A DNA stretch of 34,385 nt from Acidobacteriota bacterium (GTDB taxonomy: Bacteria; Acidobacteriota; Terriglobia; Terriglobales; Acidobacteriaceae): assembly GCA_003224855.1 (NCBI GenBank), contig QHZY01000041.1, forward strand, positions 1-34,385, given 5' to 3'. The stretch's first letter is position 1; the number at the start of each line of letters is the position of its first letter. Shown here one piece after another: positions 7,744 to 15,693 of the stretch. Made by a program: the position numbers and the translations under genes. The notes below the pieces were generated by a model. It was not told the origin of the DNA and ran no database searches. It saw nothing but the letters and a program-made list of their open reading frames with translations.

Positions 7744-8806
7744 GTGAACTTCGCCGAGGGTATCCGCATAGCCCTGCAGTCGCTGTGGGCAAGCAAGTTG
7801 CGCTCCGTTCTTACGCTGCTTGGGGTGGTAATCGGAGTGGCAGCGGTGATCGCCGTGGTCACGTTCGTCAGCGGAATCAATGGCTACGTTGCAGAAGAGA
7901 TCTTCAACCTGGGTGCGGACGTCTTCATTGCAGTCATTGAGCGACACCTGGGTTCGCGGGCTGACGGCGCAGATGCCGGCGATACTTGATCTCGATCTGA
8001 CCTCCGGGCGCATGCCCAACGAAAACGATGACGAGAACCGCTCGGCGGTAGCAGTGATCGGGACGGATGTTCTCGAGAGTCTTTTCCCTGGGGTCGATCC
8101 GTTGGGAAAAGAGATCCGGGTGGAAGGGCAGCTCTATCGGATTATTGGCGTGGGCAAAAAGCAGGGGAAAACGCTTGGACAGAGCCGCGACAACTACGTG
8201 GTGATTCCGATCAGGACTTACATGAAACAGTTTGGCTCGCACACCAGCGTACGCATATCGGGAAAAGCCAATGGAGTGGGGACAGAGCTGCAAGCCGCCA
8301 TCGATGAAGCTCGTGCCATCCTGCGCGCGCGCCGGCACGATGTCCCCGGCAAAGCGGATAGTTTTGTGGCAGAGACCAACGCCGGCTTTCTAAGCATCTG
8401 GTCAAACCTGAGCGGGACTTTTTTTATCGCCATGATCGCGATCGCCGCAATCTCGCTGATCGTCGGTGGCATCGTAATCATGAACGTGATGCTGTTCAGT
8501 GTGACCGAGCGCACGCGTGAAATCGGCATTCGTAAAGCGATGGGAGCGCGCCGCCGGGATGTGCTGCTGCAGTTTCTGATTGAAGCGGGGACGATGGCGC
8601 TGGTGGGCGGAGTGCTGGGTGTGTTGTTCGGAATCACATTCGCCAAAGGAATAACGGCGGTGATCGGCATGCCGTCAGAGATCAAGGCCTGGGCGGTGAT
8701 TGCCGGGCTGATGGTTTCGACCAGCGTCGGGGTGTTCTTTGGAGTTTATCCCGCGAAGCGTGCGGCGAGACTTGATCCGATCGCGGCACTTAGATTTGAA
8801 CTGTGA
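7744..8806 (+). pseudogene. MacB/FtsX-type ABC transporter permease, internal deletion and frameshift
   Basis: The N-terminal part (frame of GTG 7744) reads through the first membrane helix, LRSVLTLLGVVIGVAAVIAV, to NLGADVFIA. Near 7928-7942 the sequence jumps to a second frame, resuming at SDTWVRGLTAQMPAILDLDL and running to 8806. The intact neighbour at 8910 has about 90 residues between the equivalent points, so roughly 60-70 codons of the periplasmic MacB_PCD domain are missing and the frame is lost. The C-terminal FtsX domain is complete: helices near 8400-8490, 8590-8650 and 8690-8760, with [19 protein letters not shown]. Permeases of this kind move lipoproteins, peptides or drugs with a separate ATPase, which is absent here. 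A TAGACT box lies six bases before the GTG. Confidence 0.8.
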
Positions 8807-8909
8807 GTTACTAACGAAGGAGTTCGACCACAAAGGGCGAAGGTACACGAAGGAAATCTCTAATATTCAAAACAAATCGGACTCTGCCACTCCACGGTGA
8901 GTCATCCCC

Positions 8910-10172
8910 ATGATGCAACGACGAGATTACGGTGAAATCGTACAGATGGCACTCGATACCATCCGCAGCAATAAGCTGCGTTCGGGGCTGACGATTCTCG
9001 GGATCGTAATTGGGGTCGCCGTGGTCATCGGTATTTCGTCAGTAGTGCGAGGACTGAATGACAACGTGCGCCAGGTGATCAGCAGCATGGGGTCGAACAT
9101 AGTTTTTGCGTTCCATATTCAGCCGTTCACCTTCGGGCGGCCTACGGAAGAGATGCGTACGCGCAAGGAACTGACCTTTGAGGACGCGCTCGCGATTCGC
9201 GATCTGCCGCACGTGAAGGCGGTAACGGCGGGCATCCGCTACTTCAAGCCCGAATTCGGCACCGGGACTTATGAGGTGAAGTATGGCGGCCGTAAAGCGA
9301 AGAGCGTGATTCTTGAAGGCGACATGGCGTCAGTGAAAGACGTGTTCGACATGACCATGGCCGAGGGCCGCTGGTTCAATGAAGTGGACGACGAACACCA
9401 TTCCCCGGTGATCGTTCTGGGATCGGAAACGGCAGACGAACTCTTCGCTAATCGAAGCGCGCTGGGGACAGAGATCAACATCGAAGGCCAGACGTTTACT
9501 GTGATCGGAGTGGCAGAGAAGCGGAAGAGCGTTTTCGCGGGCGGAAAGAATCCCGACGACAACATCGTGTTTTTCCCGCTTACCACCTTTCGCAAGCTGC
9601 ATCCGGAACTGAAGCAGCACTGGATCAGCGTGAAGGCAACCTCCCATGAAGACATGCCGAAGACGATGGATGAGATTCGCGAATTGTTGAGACGAAGGCG
9701 GCGAGTGACACCAGACAAGCCGGACAATTTTGCCGTCTTTACGCAGGATTCGTTGTCAGATGTCTGGAACCAGGTGACAGGGGCGGTATTCATTTTCATG
9801 TTTGCGGTATCGAGCGTCGGATTGATCGTGGGCGGCGTGGGTGTGATGAATATTCAACTGGTGAGCGTGACCGAGAGAACGCGCGAGATCGGGGTGCGCA
9901 AGGCGATTGGCGCACGCAAGCGCGATATCCTGCTGCAGTTCACACTGGAAGCTATTACCCTAACCGGGCTAGGCGGCCTGTTGGGCGTGCTGACGGGAGC
10001 GGCCATCACCTGGATCATTCCGGTGATCTGGAGTTCGCTCCCGGCCCGCATGTCAGTATTCTGGGCCAGCTTCGGGTTTGGGGCCGCCGCCGTGGAAGGG
10101 CTGCTGTTCGGAATTTATCCGGCGTGGAAAGCAGCAAATCTAGATCCTATTGAGTCGTTACGGTATGAGTAG
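8910..10172 (+). CDS. MacB/FtsX-type ABC transporter permease
   Basis: A 420-residue, apparently complete permease. One N-terminal membrane helix (about residues 24-46, [20 protein letters not shown]) precedes a large periplasmic MacB_PCD domain (about 47-285). Three C-terminal FtsX helices follow (about 292-316, 342-372, 384-404) with the diagnostic [19 protein letters not shown] and the terminal [18 protein letters not shown]. It is a paralogue of the broken gene ending 103 bases upstream, and both lack an adjacent ATPase or a membrane-fusion protein, so the partner must be encoded elsewhere. Two ATGs start the frame (8910 and 8913); no strong ribosome binding site separates them. Confidence 0.88.
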   Translation: MMQRRDYGEIVQMALDTIRSNKLRSGLTILGIVIGVAVVIGISSVVRGLNDNVRQVISSMGSNIVFAFHIQPFTFGRPTEEMRTRKELTFEDALAIRDLPHVKAVTAGIRYFKPEFGTGTYEVKYGGRKAKSVILEGDMASVKDVFDMTMAEGRWFNEVDDEHHSPVIVLGSETADELFANRSALGTEINIEGQTFTVIGVAEKRKSVFAGGKNPDDNIVFFPLTTFRKLHPELKQHWISVKATSHEDMPKTMDEIRELLRRRRRVTPDKPDNFAVFTQDSLSDVWNQVTGAVFIFMFAVSSVGLIVGGVGVMNIQLVSVTERTREIGVRKAIGARKRDILLQFTLEAITLTGLGGLLGVLTGAAITWIIPVIWSSLPARMSVFWASFGFGAAAVEGLLFGIYPAWKAANLDPIESLRYE

Positions 10173-10222
10173 ATGAGCGCCACTCGAATCCGGAACTTGC
10201 CACGTGCTATGCTGCGCGCCTG

Positions 10223-11377
10223 ATGTTGCCGGCAATCCTGAAAACTATCGAAATCACTGCAACGCTTTGCGCATCCGGAAGCGTCGTGTACTACCTGCTA
10301 TGCATCTGGAGTGCATGGAAGTTTGTGGGCATGGCCATTGGGCCCAGGAAATATGCTCCGCCGGTTTCAATTCTTAAGCCACTCAAAGGACGTGAGCACG
10401 GAATGTACGAGGCACTTCGGAGTCATTGCGATCAAGACTACGCCGACTACGAGATTGTTTTTGGAGTGAGCGAGGCAGATGATCCTGCGCTGGAATTAGT
10501 CGAGCAACTCAGACGCGAATTTCCAGAACAGCAGATTCGGCACATTGTTTGCCAACAAAAACTGGGCACGAACCTCAAGGTCAGCAATCTGGTTCAAATG
10601 CTTCCGCTCGCGAAGTATGAGCACATTGTGGTTAACGACGCGGATATCCGCGTACCCGCCGACTATCTTTCACGCGTGATGTCCCCACTGGCTGATTCGA
10701 CGGCCGGGCTGGTGACCTGTCTTTATCGCGGGATTCCTTCCAGCGGTCTGGGTTCTTATCTGGAGAGTCTGGGGATCAGCACCGACTTTGCGCCAGGAGT
10801 GCTGGTATCACGGCAGATCGAAGGCGGTCTGAATTTCGGTTTGGGATCAACTCTGGCCCTGCGAAAGAAGGATCTTCTAGTGGCGGGGGGCTTTGAGAAG
10901 CTTTTGGATTTTCTTGCTGACGATTACGAATTGGGACGAATGATCAAGCAGAACGGTCAAAAAGTCCTGTTATCGGATTGCGTGGTGCAAACCAGTATTG
11001 CCGACTATAACTGGAGGCAGTTCTTCGAACATCAGTTGCGCTGGTCGCGAACCATCCGTGATGCCCGCCCCTGGGGCTATCTCGGTTTTGGTGTGACGTT
11101 CGGATTGTGGTGGGCACTCCTCGCGTCGATACTCTCGGGAAATGATGTATGGCCGTGGATGCTGCTGATTTCGATAGCCGCGCTGCGAGGAATTGTAGCC
11201 CTGTTTGTCGGAGTGCGCGTGCTAAAAGACAGCTCGGTGTTGAAATGTGCATTTCTGATTCCTATCCGAGACATTGTGGCGTTCTGGATATGGGTCGCCG
11301 GATGGTTTGGGAACCGCATCACCTGGCGCGGACAAAAATTCGTGCTGCGGCATGGACGCCTGGTGAGAACCGGCTGA
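10223..11377 (+). CDS. HpnI-like glycosyltransferase (GT21, ceramide-glucosyltransferase-like)
   Basis: Membrane-bound transferase of the HpnI type, which in hopanoid producers adds N-acetylglucosamine to bacteriohopanetetrol. It has an N-terminal helix (about residues 10-35), VSILKPLKGRE at the start of the catalytic fold, the metal-binding VNDADIRVPADY near 137, LADDYELG near 236, the QLRWSRTIRD form of the (Q/R)XXRW motif near 274, and two or three C-terminal helices (about 290-360). The 384-residue length fits. No squalene-hopene cyclase or HpnK deacetylase lies in the window, so another lipid acceptor is possible. A TATGCT box sits nine bases before the ATG and no Shine-Dalgarno is seen. 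It shares its fold with the minus-strand gene at 12486-13718. Confidence 0.8.
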   Translation: MLPAILKTIEITATLCASGSVVYYLLCIWSAWKFVGMAIGPRKYAPPVSILKPLKGREHGMYEALRSHCDQDYADYEIVFGVSEADDPALELVEQLRREFPEQQIRHIVCQQKLGTNLKVSNLVQMLPLAKYEHIVVNDADIRVPADYLSRVMSPLADSTAGLVTCLYRGIPSSGLGSYLESLGISTDFAPGVLVSRQIEGGLNFGLGSTLALRKKDLLVAGGFEKLLDFLADDYELGRMIKQNGQKVLLSDCVVQTSIADYNWRQFFEHQLRWSRTIRDARPWGYLGFGVTFGLWWALLASILSGNDVWPWMLLISIAALRGIVALFVGVRVLKDSSVLKCAFLIPIRDIVAFWIWVAGWFGNRITWRGQKFVLRHGRLVRTG

Positions 11378-11503
11378 ACCAATCTCCTGGCAGGCTTCCG
11401 TTTACTCGCCCCTTTACATTCCTTTACAATCATCACTTTTGCCCATTTCAAGGGCCATCTCAAACGGCCGACTGCTAACTGAAATCCAGCTGGAGAGGTA
11501 TCG

Positions 11504-12532
11504 ATGAGTAGAGTTTTGGTGACTGGGGGGGCTGGTTTCATCGGCAGCCACTTATGTGAAGCCCTGGTGGAGCGTGGAGATGAGGTTTATGTAATTGACG
11601 ATTTATCGACTGGACGGCTTGAAAATGTTGCACAACTGGATGGGCATCGGGCGTTTCACTTCACTTCGGGAACCATCCTGAATTACCCGCTGCTTGAATC
11701 TCTGGTGCGAAAAGTTGACCGCATCTTCCACCTGGCCGCGGTCGTAGGCGTTCAGAAGATCATTGAAGTCCCGATTGACACTATCGAGATCAACGTCCTG
11801 GGCGCACACAACGTGCTCACACTCGCGGCCCGCCACAACAAGCCTTGCCTTTTGGCTTCAAGCTCAGAAGTGTATGGCAAGAGCAACAAGCATCCTTTTA
11901 CTGAGGATGACGATGCGGTTTACGGACCGACAACCAAAAGCCGTTGGGGCTACGCCTGTTCTAAAGCAATCGATGAGTTCTTAGCGCTGGCTTATTTCCG
12001 TTCCAAAAAGCTGCCCATAACCATCGCGCGCCTATTCAATACTACCGGCCCCCGACAGACCGGCAGATACGGCATGGTGCTACCGAGATTCGTGGAGCAA
12101 GCGCTGCGCGGAGAGCCGATCACGGTGTTCGGCAGCGGCCAGCAGTCGCGCTGTTTCGCCGATGTAAGCGATGTCGTAACAGCGCTGATCCTGCTTACAG
12201 ACATCCCGGAAGCCGCCGGCCAGGTGTTCAATATCGGCAACCCGGAAGAGATCACCATCGGTGAGTTGGCAGGGCTGGTAAAAGAGATGACCGAGAGCGC
12301 TTCGCCGATTCGGCTGATTCCTTACGATGAAGCCTATCAGCCGGGATTTGAAGACATGCAGCGGCGAGTGCCCAATATCGAAAAGCTGCACCGGCTGACA
12401 GGCTTTAGTCCAAAGATCAAGCTGGCGCAAATCGCGCACCGGGTCATTACCGGCAAGTTGCAGGAAATGGAAACCGACGTTCCGGTTATGCCTGGTCCGT
12501 CAATGGGCGTGCGTTTCGGTGTTCGGCAGTGA
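11504..12532 (+). CDS. Extended SDR: NAD-dependent nucleotide-sugar epimerase/dehydratase
   Basis: Rossmann enzyme acting on a nucleotide sugar in the cytoplasm. It shows TGGAGFIGSHL at residues 7-17, the Asp at the end of strand two (VIDDLSTGR), SSSEVYG near 119, the catalytic YxxxK as YACSK near 150, LFNTTGPRQTGRYGMVLPRF near 178 and RCFADVSDVV near 222. The SSEVYG and GPRQTGRYGMVLPRF blocks resemble UDP-glucuronate decarboxylases and related enzymes, but the exact reaction is not fixed by this. A good ribosome binding site (GGAGAGG) precedes the ATG. It may supply a sugar donor for the glycosyltransferases around it. Its last 47 bases overlap the 3' end of the convergent minus-strand gene. 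Confidence 0.85.
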   Translation: MSRVLVTGGAGFIGSHLCEALVERGDEVYVIDDLSTGRLENVAQLDGHRAFHFTSGTILNYPLLESLVRKVDRIFHLAAVVGVQKIIEVPIDTIEINVLGAHNVLTLAARHNKPCLLASSSEVYGKSNKHPFTEDDDAVYGPTTKSRWGYACSKAIDEFLALAYFRSKKLPITIARLFNTTGPRQTGRYGMVLPRFVEQALRGEPITVFGSGQQSRCFADVSDVVTALILLTDIPEAAGQVFNIGNPEEITIGELAGLVKEMTESASPIRLIPYDEAYQPGFEDMQRRVPNIEKLHRLTGFSPKIKLAQIAHRVITGKLQEMETDVPVMPGPSMGVRFGVRQ

Positions 12533-13718
12533 TTCTGCCACCGGCACCGAAGCGATAGAGTTCTCCACGCCACAAGAAGGTCCGGCTGAAGTAGCTGCCC
12601 GCCCAGGCAAAGAATCCAATCACATCGCGTAAAGGGTAAATCCAGCACAGTGCCAGTGCGCGCACGTCGCCGGTGACCCCCCATCCAATGGCCAGGGATT
12701 GAATCATCCGATTCAGGATTGCGGCCAGCAAAAGTGCGAGACCGAACTGCGGACGGCCCAGGGCAACTGCTGAGATCCAACCGAGCAAGCCAAAAGGCAC
12801 CGCAAACGTGAGTCCGGTTCCAAGGTGCCCCAGTGGACGCGAATATCGTGTGCTCTTGGTCCACCGCAGTTGATGGCCGAAGCTGCGGATGAAACTAGTG
12901 GGCATCAACACATGCCCTGCGATATAAGAGGACAACACCACGTTGTAACCTGCCGCCCATACCAGGTTGCCGAGCACGAAATCATCGGAGTAGTAGTCAG
13001 AGGCAGCAATCATGCCTCCAATTTTGTTCAGTGCATCCCGTCGCAATGCAATGACCGCGCCCAAGGCAAAGCGCATCCCCTCCATCATGTCGGCAGTAAT
13101 TACACCGGACGTCATTTCGACCGACATGCCCAGTGCTTCCAGCGAAGACCATAAACTGCTGGCGGGAACGCCGCGATAGAGGCAAGTAAGCAGCCCATTC
13201 TCTGGCTGGAGCAGAGGAGGAACGATATTTCGCAAAAAATCTGCGCCCACTTCCACGTCGCTGTCACTGACGACCAGCAGGTCATTGGTGGTCGTCGCGA
13301 TCATCTTGTCCAGGGAAAAAACCTTAGCATTGGGCCATTGCGGCGGACCGGAGTAGACAATTCGGGCCTTGACTTGAGGATAGTGACGCTGCAGGTCTTC
13401 CACCACTTTTAAAGCTTCGTTGGAAGGGTCGCGAGCACCGAAAACGATTTCGAAGTCTGGGTAGTCCTGAAGAAAGAAACTCTCGAGATTCTCTCGGAGC
13501 CGCGGTTCGGCTCCATGTACAGGTTTCAAAATGGTGACAGGCGGCAGAGCCGATGTTGAGGCAATAAGCTGCTTTTCCCGTTGAGCACGAATCCGATAGC
13601 GAACAGCAGCGGCCAGCGCAAGTATCAGAAAAACAGTGGAACTTAGAGTTCCAAGCAATGCCAGGGTAAGCAACAGGCGCCAAACGAACATGGAGGCCAA
13701 CAGGCCCAAACTATTCAT
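12486..13718 (-). CDS. HpnI-like glycosyltransferase (GT21), second copy
   Basis: A 410-residue membrane glycosyltransferase paralogous to the one at 10223. An N-terminal helix (about residues 12-40) leads to VTILKPVHGAEPRLRENLES, then the metal-binding VVSDSDVEVGADFL near 149, a YRGVPASS block near 180, SDDFVLGNLVWAAG near 243, HQLRWTKSTRYSRP near 280 and several C-terminal helices (about 298-380). The catalytic residues of the family appear intact. A perfect TATAAT box (13731-13736) is only 12 bases before the ATG and there is no Shine-Dalgarno, suggesting a very short leader. The likely substrate is a hopanoid or other membrane lipid; this is inferred from family. Confidence 0.8.
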   Translation of the reverse strand: MNSLGLLASMFVWRLLLTLALLGTLSSTVFLILALAAAVRYRIRAQREKQLIASTSALPPVTILKPVHGAEPRLRENLESFFLQDYPDFEIVFGARDPSNEALKVVEDLQRHYPQVKARIVYSGPPQWPNAKVFSLDKMIATTTNDLLVVSDSDVEVGADFLRNIVPPLLQPENGLLTCLYRGVPASSLWSSLEALGMSVEMTSGVITADMMEGMRFALGAVIALRRDALNKIGGMIAASDYYSDDFVLGNLVWAAGYNVVLSSYIAGHVLMPTSFIRSFGHQLRWTKSTRYSRPLGHLGTGLTFAVPFGLLGWISAVALGRPQFGLALLLAAILNRMIQSLAIGWGVTGDVRALALCWIYPLRDVIGFFAWAGSYFSRTFLWRGELYRFGAGGRITAEHRNARPLTDQA

Positions 13719-13730
13719 GTTAGTAGCTGA

Positions 13731-13736
13731 ATTATA
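13731..13736 (-). promoter_or_regulatory. -10 box before the second HpnI-like gene
   Basis: TATAAT on the minus strand, 12 bases upstream of ATG 13718. The best -35 candidate at a 17-base spacing, TTAAGC, is weak. A start point about seven bases downstream would leave a leader of roughly five bases. Confidence 0.5.
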
Positions 13737-13779
13737 CCGGGAATTTGGACCAGGCTTAAACGCTGAAAAGCCCTAAAGG

Positions 13780-13797
13780 GTGCGGTATAAGCCGCAC
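13780..13797 (-). terminator. Possible terminator hairpin after the GT39 gene
   Basis: On the minus strand GTGCGG and CCGCAC form a six-bp stem around CTTATA, five bases after the GT39 stop, followed by CCCTTTAGGGCTTTT. The stem is short and the U-run is broken, so it is a weak candidate. Confidence 0.4.
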
Positions 13798-13802
13798 GCG
13801 AT

Positions 13803-15650
13803 TTAAGTAGTAGGGCGGTTGGAAAAAAGGTACTTGCCCCCGCTGCGGGCGACTTCGAATCCGGGCGCGCCATGCAGGGCATTCGGATGAGGGCTGTCAG
13901 ACCAGAAAAAAACACGATGAGGACCGTTCCACAACGGTTCAAAAGTTGCCTGGGTAAGCCACACCTGCGGTGCATCCGGAAATTGCGAACCATACCACAA
14001 ATTTGAGACTGGCTCATGCAGAACCAGGAGATGCGCATCGCTGTAGAAATTTAAACTCGATGCAGCATCCCATTCACCGCCGACTACCACGATGTCCCCC
14101 GGCTGGAACCGCTGCTTAATTGCGAGCGCCAGCGGCTTGGAGGTAAGAATCGGAGAAAAAATGACGTATCCGGAATGCACACAGGTCAGCACCACTACCA
14201 TCATGGCAGCGAGCGCGACGTTGCCTTTCAGGGCATCGCCCCGCCGGCGAAACCACCAATTAGCGGACATTCCCAACAGCAGTGCAAGCGAGAACCCGAG
14301 GAGCGGGGCGCGGAAAGCACCGAGCGACTGCGGTGTGAGGTCGAGAAAATGTCCGAATGAGAGCGCGTATTCCTCAGGGTTTTTCTTCAACAGCTCAGAC
14401 AGGTCAGTGCCAGGCGGCGGGGCTTTCGAGTTCACGAGAAAAAAAATGCCACAAGCGAATGCAAGAACTCCCATCACCAGGAGCGCCCCGGAAGTGATGC
14501 GGCCGGCGCGGCGCAATGGGCTGGGGACGGGAGATTCGGATTCGCGGCGCAGGAAGTTGCCGATCAATAATGCAAGCGCGGGCACGGACGGGATCGTGTA
14601 ATACTCCTGGCGAGTGGAGAAACTAAAAAATGCAACGATGATCACAGCCCACAATAAAAAGATCAGGTTTGCACGCTGTTCGCGATCCATTTCTTTGCGC
14701 ATTGCCTGCCAGCGCAGACCGATAGTTTTTACAGCCTGTGGCAAGAAGGCTGACCATGGGAAAGCCCACAGTATGTAAAGTAACCAGAACAGCAACAAGG
14801 GTACAGTGTCGTAATCGCGCGGAACGCGCTTATTGAGAAAGCGCAGGAAGTGCTCGTTGACGAAATAGAACCACAAGAAACCGCGAATGTTGCCCTGGTC
14901 AGGATTGTGCAGAGCAGCCAGGATATGCCATGGGGCGGCGACCATCAGAAACACCGCAAGACTCGATAGCAGTCTCAAGCGCAAAAGATGGCGGAGGTTT
15001 CCGGTCAGCAGCAGATAAAGCCCGATCACGCCCACCGGAAAGACCATGCCTATCAGGCCCTTGGTTAGTACATTCAGGCCGCATATAACAGCGAGTCCCC
15101 AGCAATCGAAACGAGATGGCCTAGGTGTATCAAGCGTACGAAGGAAGAAATAGAAAGTCAGCGCGAGCCAAAGCCCAACCAGGATGTCAGGGATCAAAAA
15201 ACGGGTAAAGATGTACGGCCCCAGGCTGGTCGCCAGCACAACGGCTGAATAGAACCCGGCCTTCTCGCCATAAGCATAGCTGCCAAGCTTGTAGATAGAG
15301 ATTAAAAGCGCCAGTACACCAAGCACCAGTGGCAAGCGCGTGCTCCACTCCGAGACACCGAAAGCCAGGTAACTGCCGGCTACGCCCCAGTACATCAGCG
15401 GCGCCTTTTCCATATAGCGAATTCCATTAACATGCAGCGTCACCCAGTCGTGGCGCAGCAACATTTCGCGAGCGGCTTCGGCGTGGACTGTATCGGCATC
15501 GTCGAGCAGCGCAGGAGAAAAAATGCCTGCGACGTAGATGACGAACCATAAGAGAACAATGATGGCGAGGGCAGCGGGGCGCAGCTTAGCGGGAGCAACG
15601 GCATCGCGGGTGACGGCGAAAGCCACAGGGAATGCCTGCAATGAATCCAT
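13803..15650 (-). CDS. ArnT-like glycosyltransferase family 39 (polyprenyl-phosphate sugar: lipid A/protein glycosyltransferase)
   Basis: A 615-residue multi-helix membrane protein. After a first helix (about residues 27-48) comes the family-defining acidic loop: LLDDADTVHAEAAREML near 51, then YMEKAPLMYWGVAGSYLAFG near 81 and EWSTRLP, as in ArnT and PMT enzymes. Around ten further hydrophobic segments follow, then a C-terminal periplasmic part (about 500-615). It would move a sugar from undecaprenyl phosphate to lipid A, another lipid or a protein at the outer face of the inner membrane. It lies 43 bases downstream of the histidine-kinase gene on the same strand but has its own TATAAT box at 15667-15672. 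Confidence 0.85.
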   Translation of the reverse strand: MDSLQAFPVAFAVTRDAVAPAKLRPAALAIIVLLWFVIYVAGIFSPALLDDADTVHAEAAREMLLRHDWVTLHVNGIRYMEKAPLMYWGVAGSYLAFGVSEWSTRLPLVLGVLALLISIYKLGSYAYGEKAGFYSAVVLATSLGPYIFTRFLIPDILVGLWLALTFYFFLRTLDTPRPSRFDCWGLAVICGLNVLTKGLIGMVFPVGVIGLYLLLTGNLRHLLRLRLLSSLAVFLMVAAPWHILAALHNPDQGNIRGFLWFYFVNEHFLRFLNKRVPRDYDTVPLLLFWLLYILWAFPWSAFLPQAVKTIGLRWQAMRKEMDREQRANLIFLLWAVIIVAFFSFSTRQEYYTIPSVPALALLIGNFLRRESESPVPSPLRRAGRITSGALLVMGVLAFACGIFFLVNSKAPPPGTDLSELLKKNPEEYALSFGHFLDLTPQSLGAFRAPLLGFSLALLLGMSANWWFRRRGDALKGNVALAAMMVVVLTCVHSGYVIFSPILTSKPLALAIKQRFQPGDIVVVGGEWDAASSLNFYSDAHLLVLHEPVSNLWYGSQFPDAPQVWLTQATFEPLWNGPHRVFFWSDSPHPNALHGAPGFEVARSGGKYLFSNRPTT

Positions 15651-15666
15651 GTAGGGTGCAGCAGCA

Positions 15667-15672
15667 ATTATA
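15667..15672 (-). promoter_or_regulatory. -10 box before the GT39 gene
   Basis: Perfect TATAAT on the minus strand within the 43-base gap after the histidine-kinase stop and 16 bases before ATG 15650. No well-spaced -35 is visible. It suggests the glycosyltransferase is not expressed only as part of the kinase transcript. Confidence 0.5.
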
Positions 15673-15693
15673 CGAGAGTGGGATGATACCGGG

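Noticed and set aside
7935-7945. Programmed ribosomal frameshift in the first permease
   Set aside because: No slippery heptamer or downstream structure is seen, and about 60-70 family residues are missing, so a shift alone would not restore the protein.
7211-8019. Long open frames on both strands across 7211-8019
   Set aside because: They overlap the RNase P RNA and the permease N-terminus; their translations are low-complexity and match no family.
8828-8853. CCACAAAGGGCGAAGG-like stretch between the two permeases
   Set aside because: It resembles a short dispersed repeat I remember from related genomes, but it occurs once in this window so it cannot be supported here.
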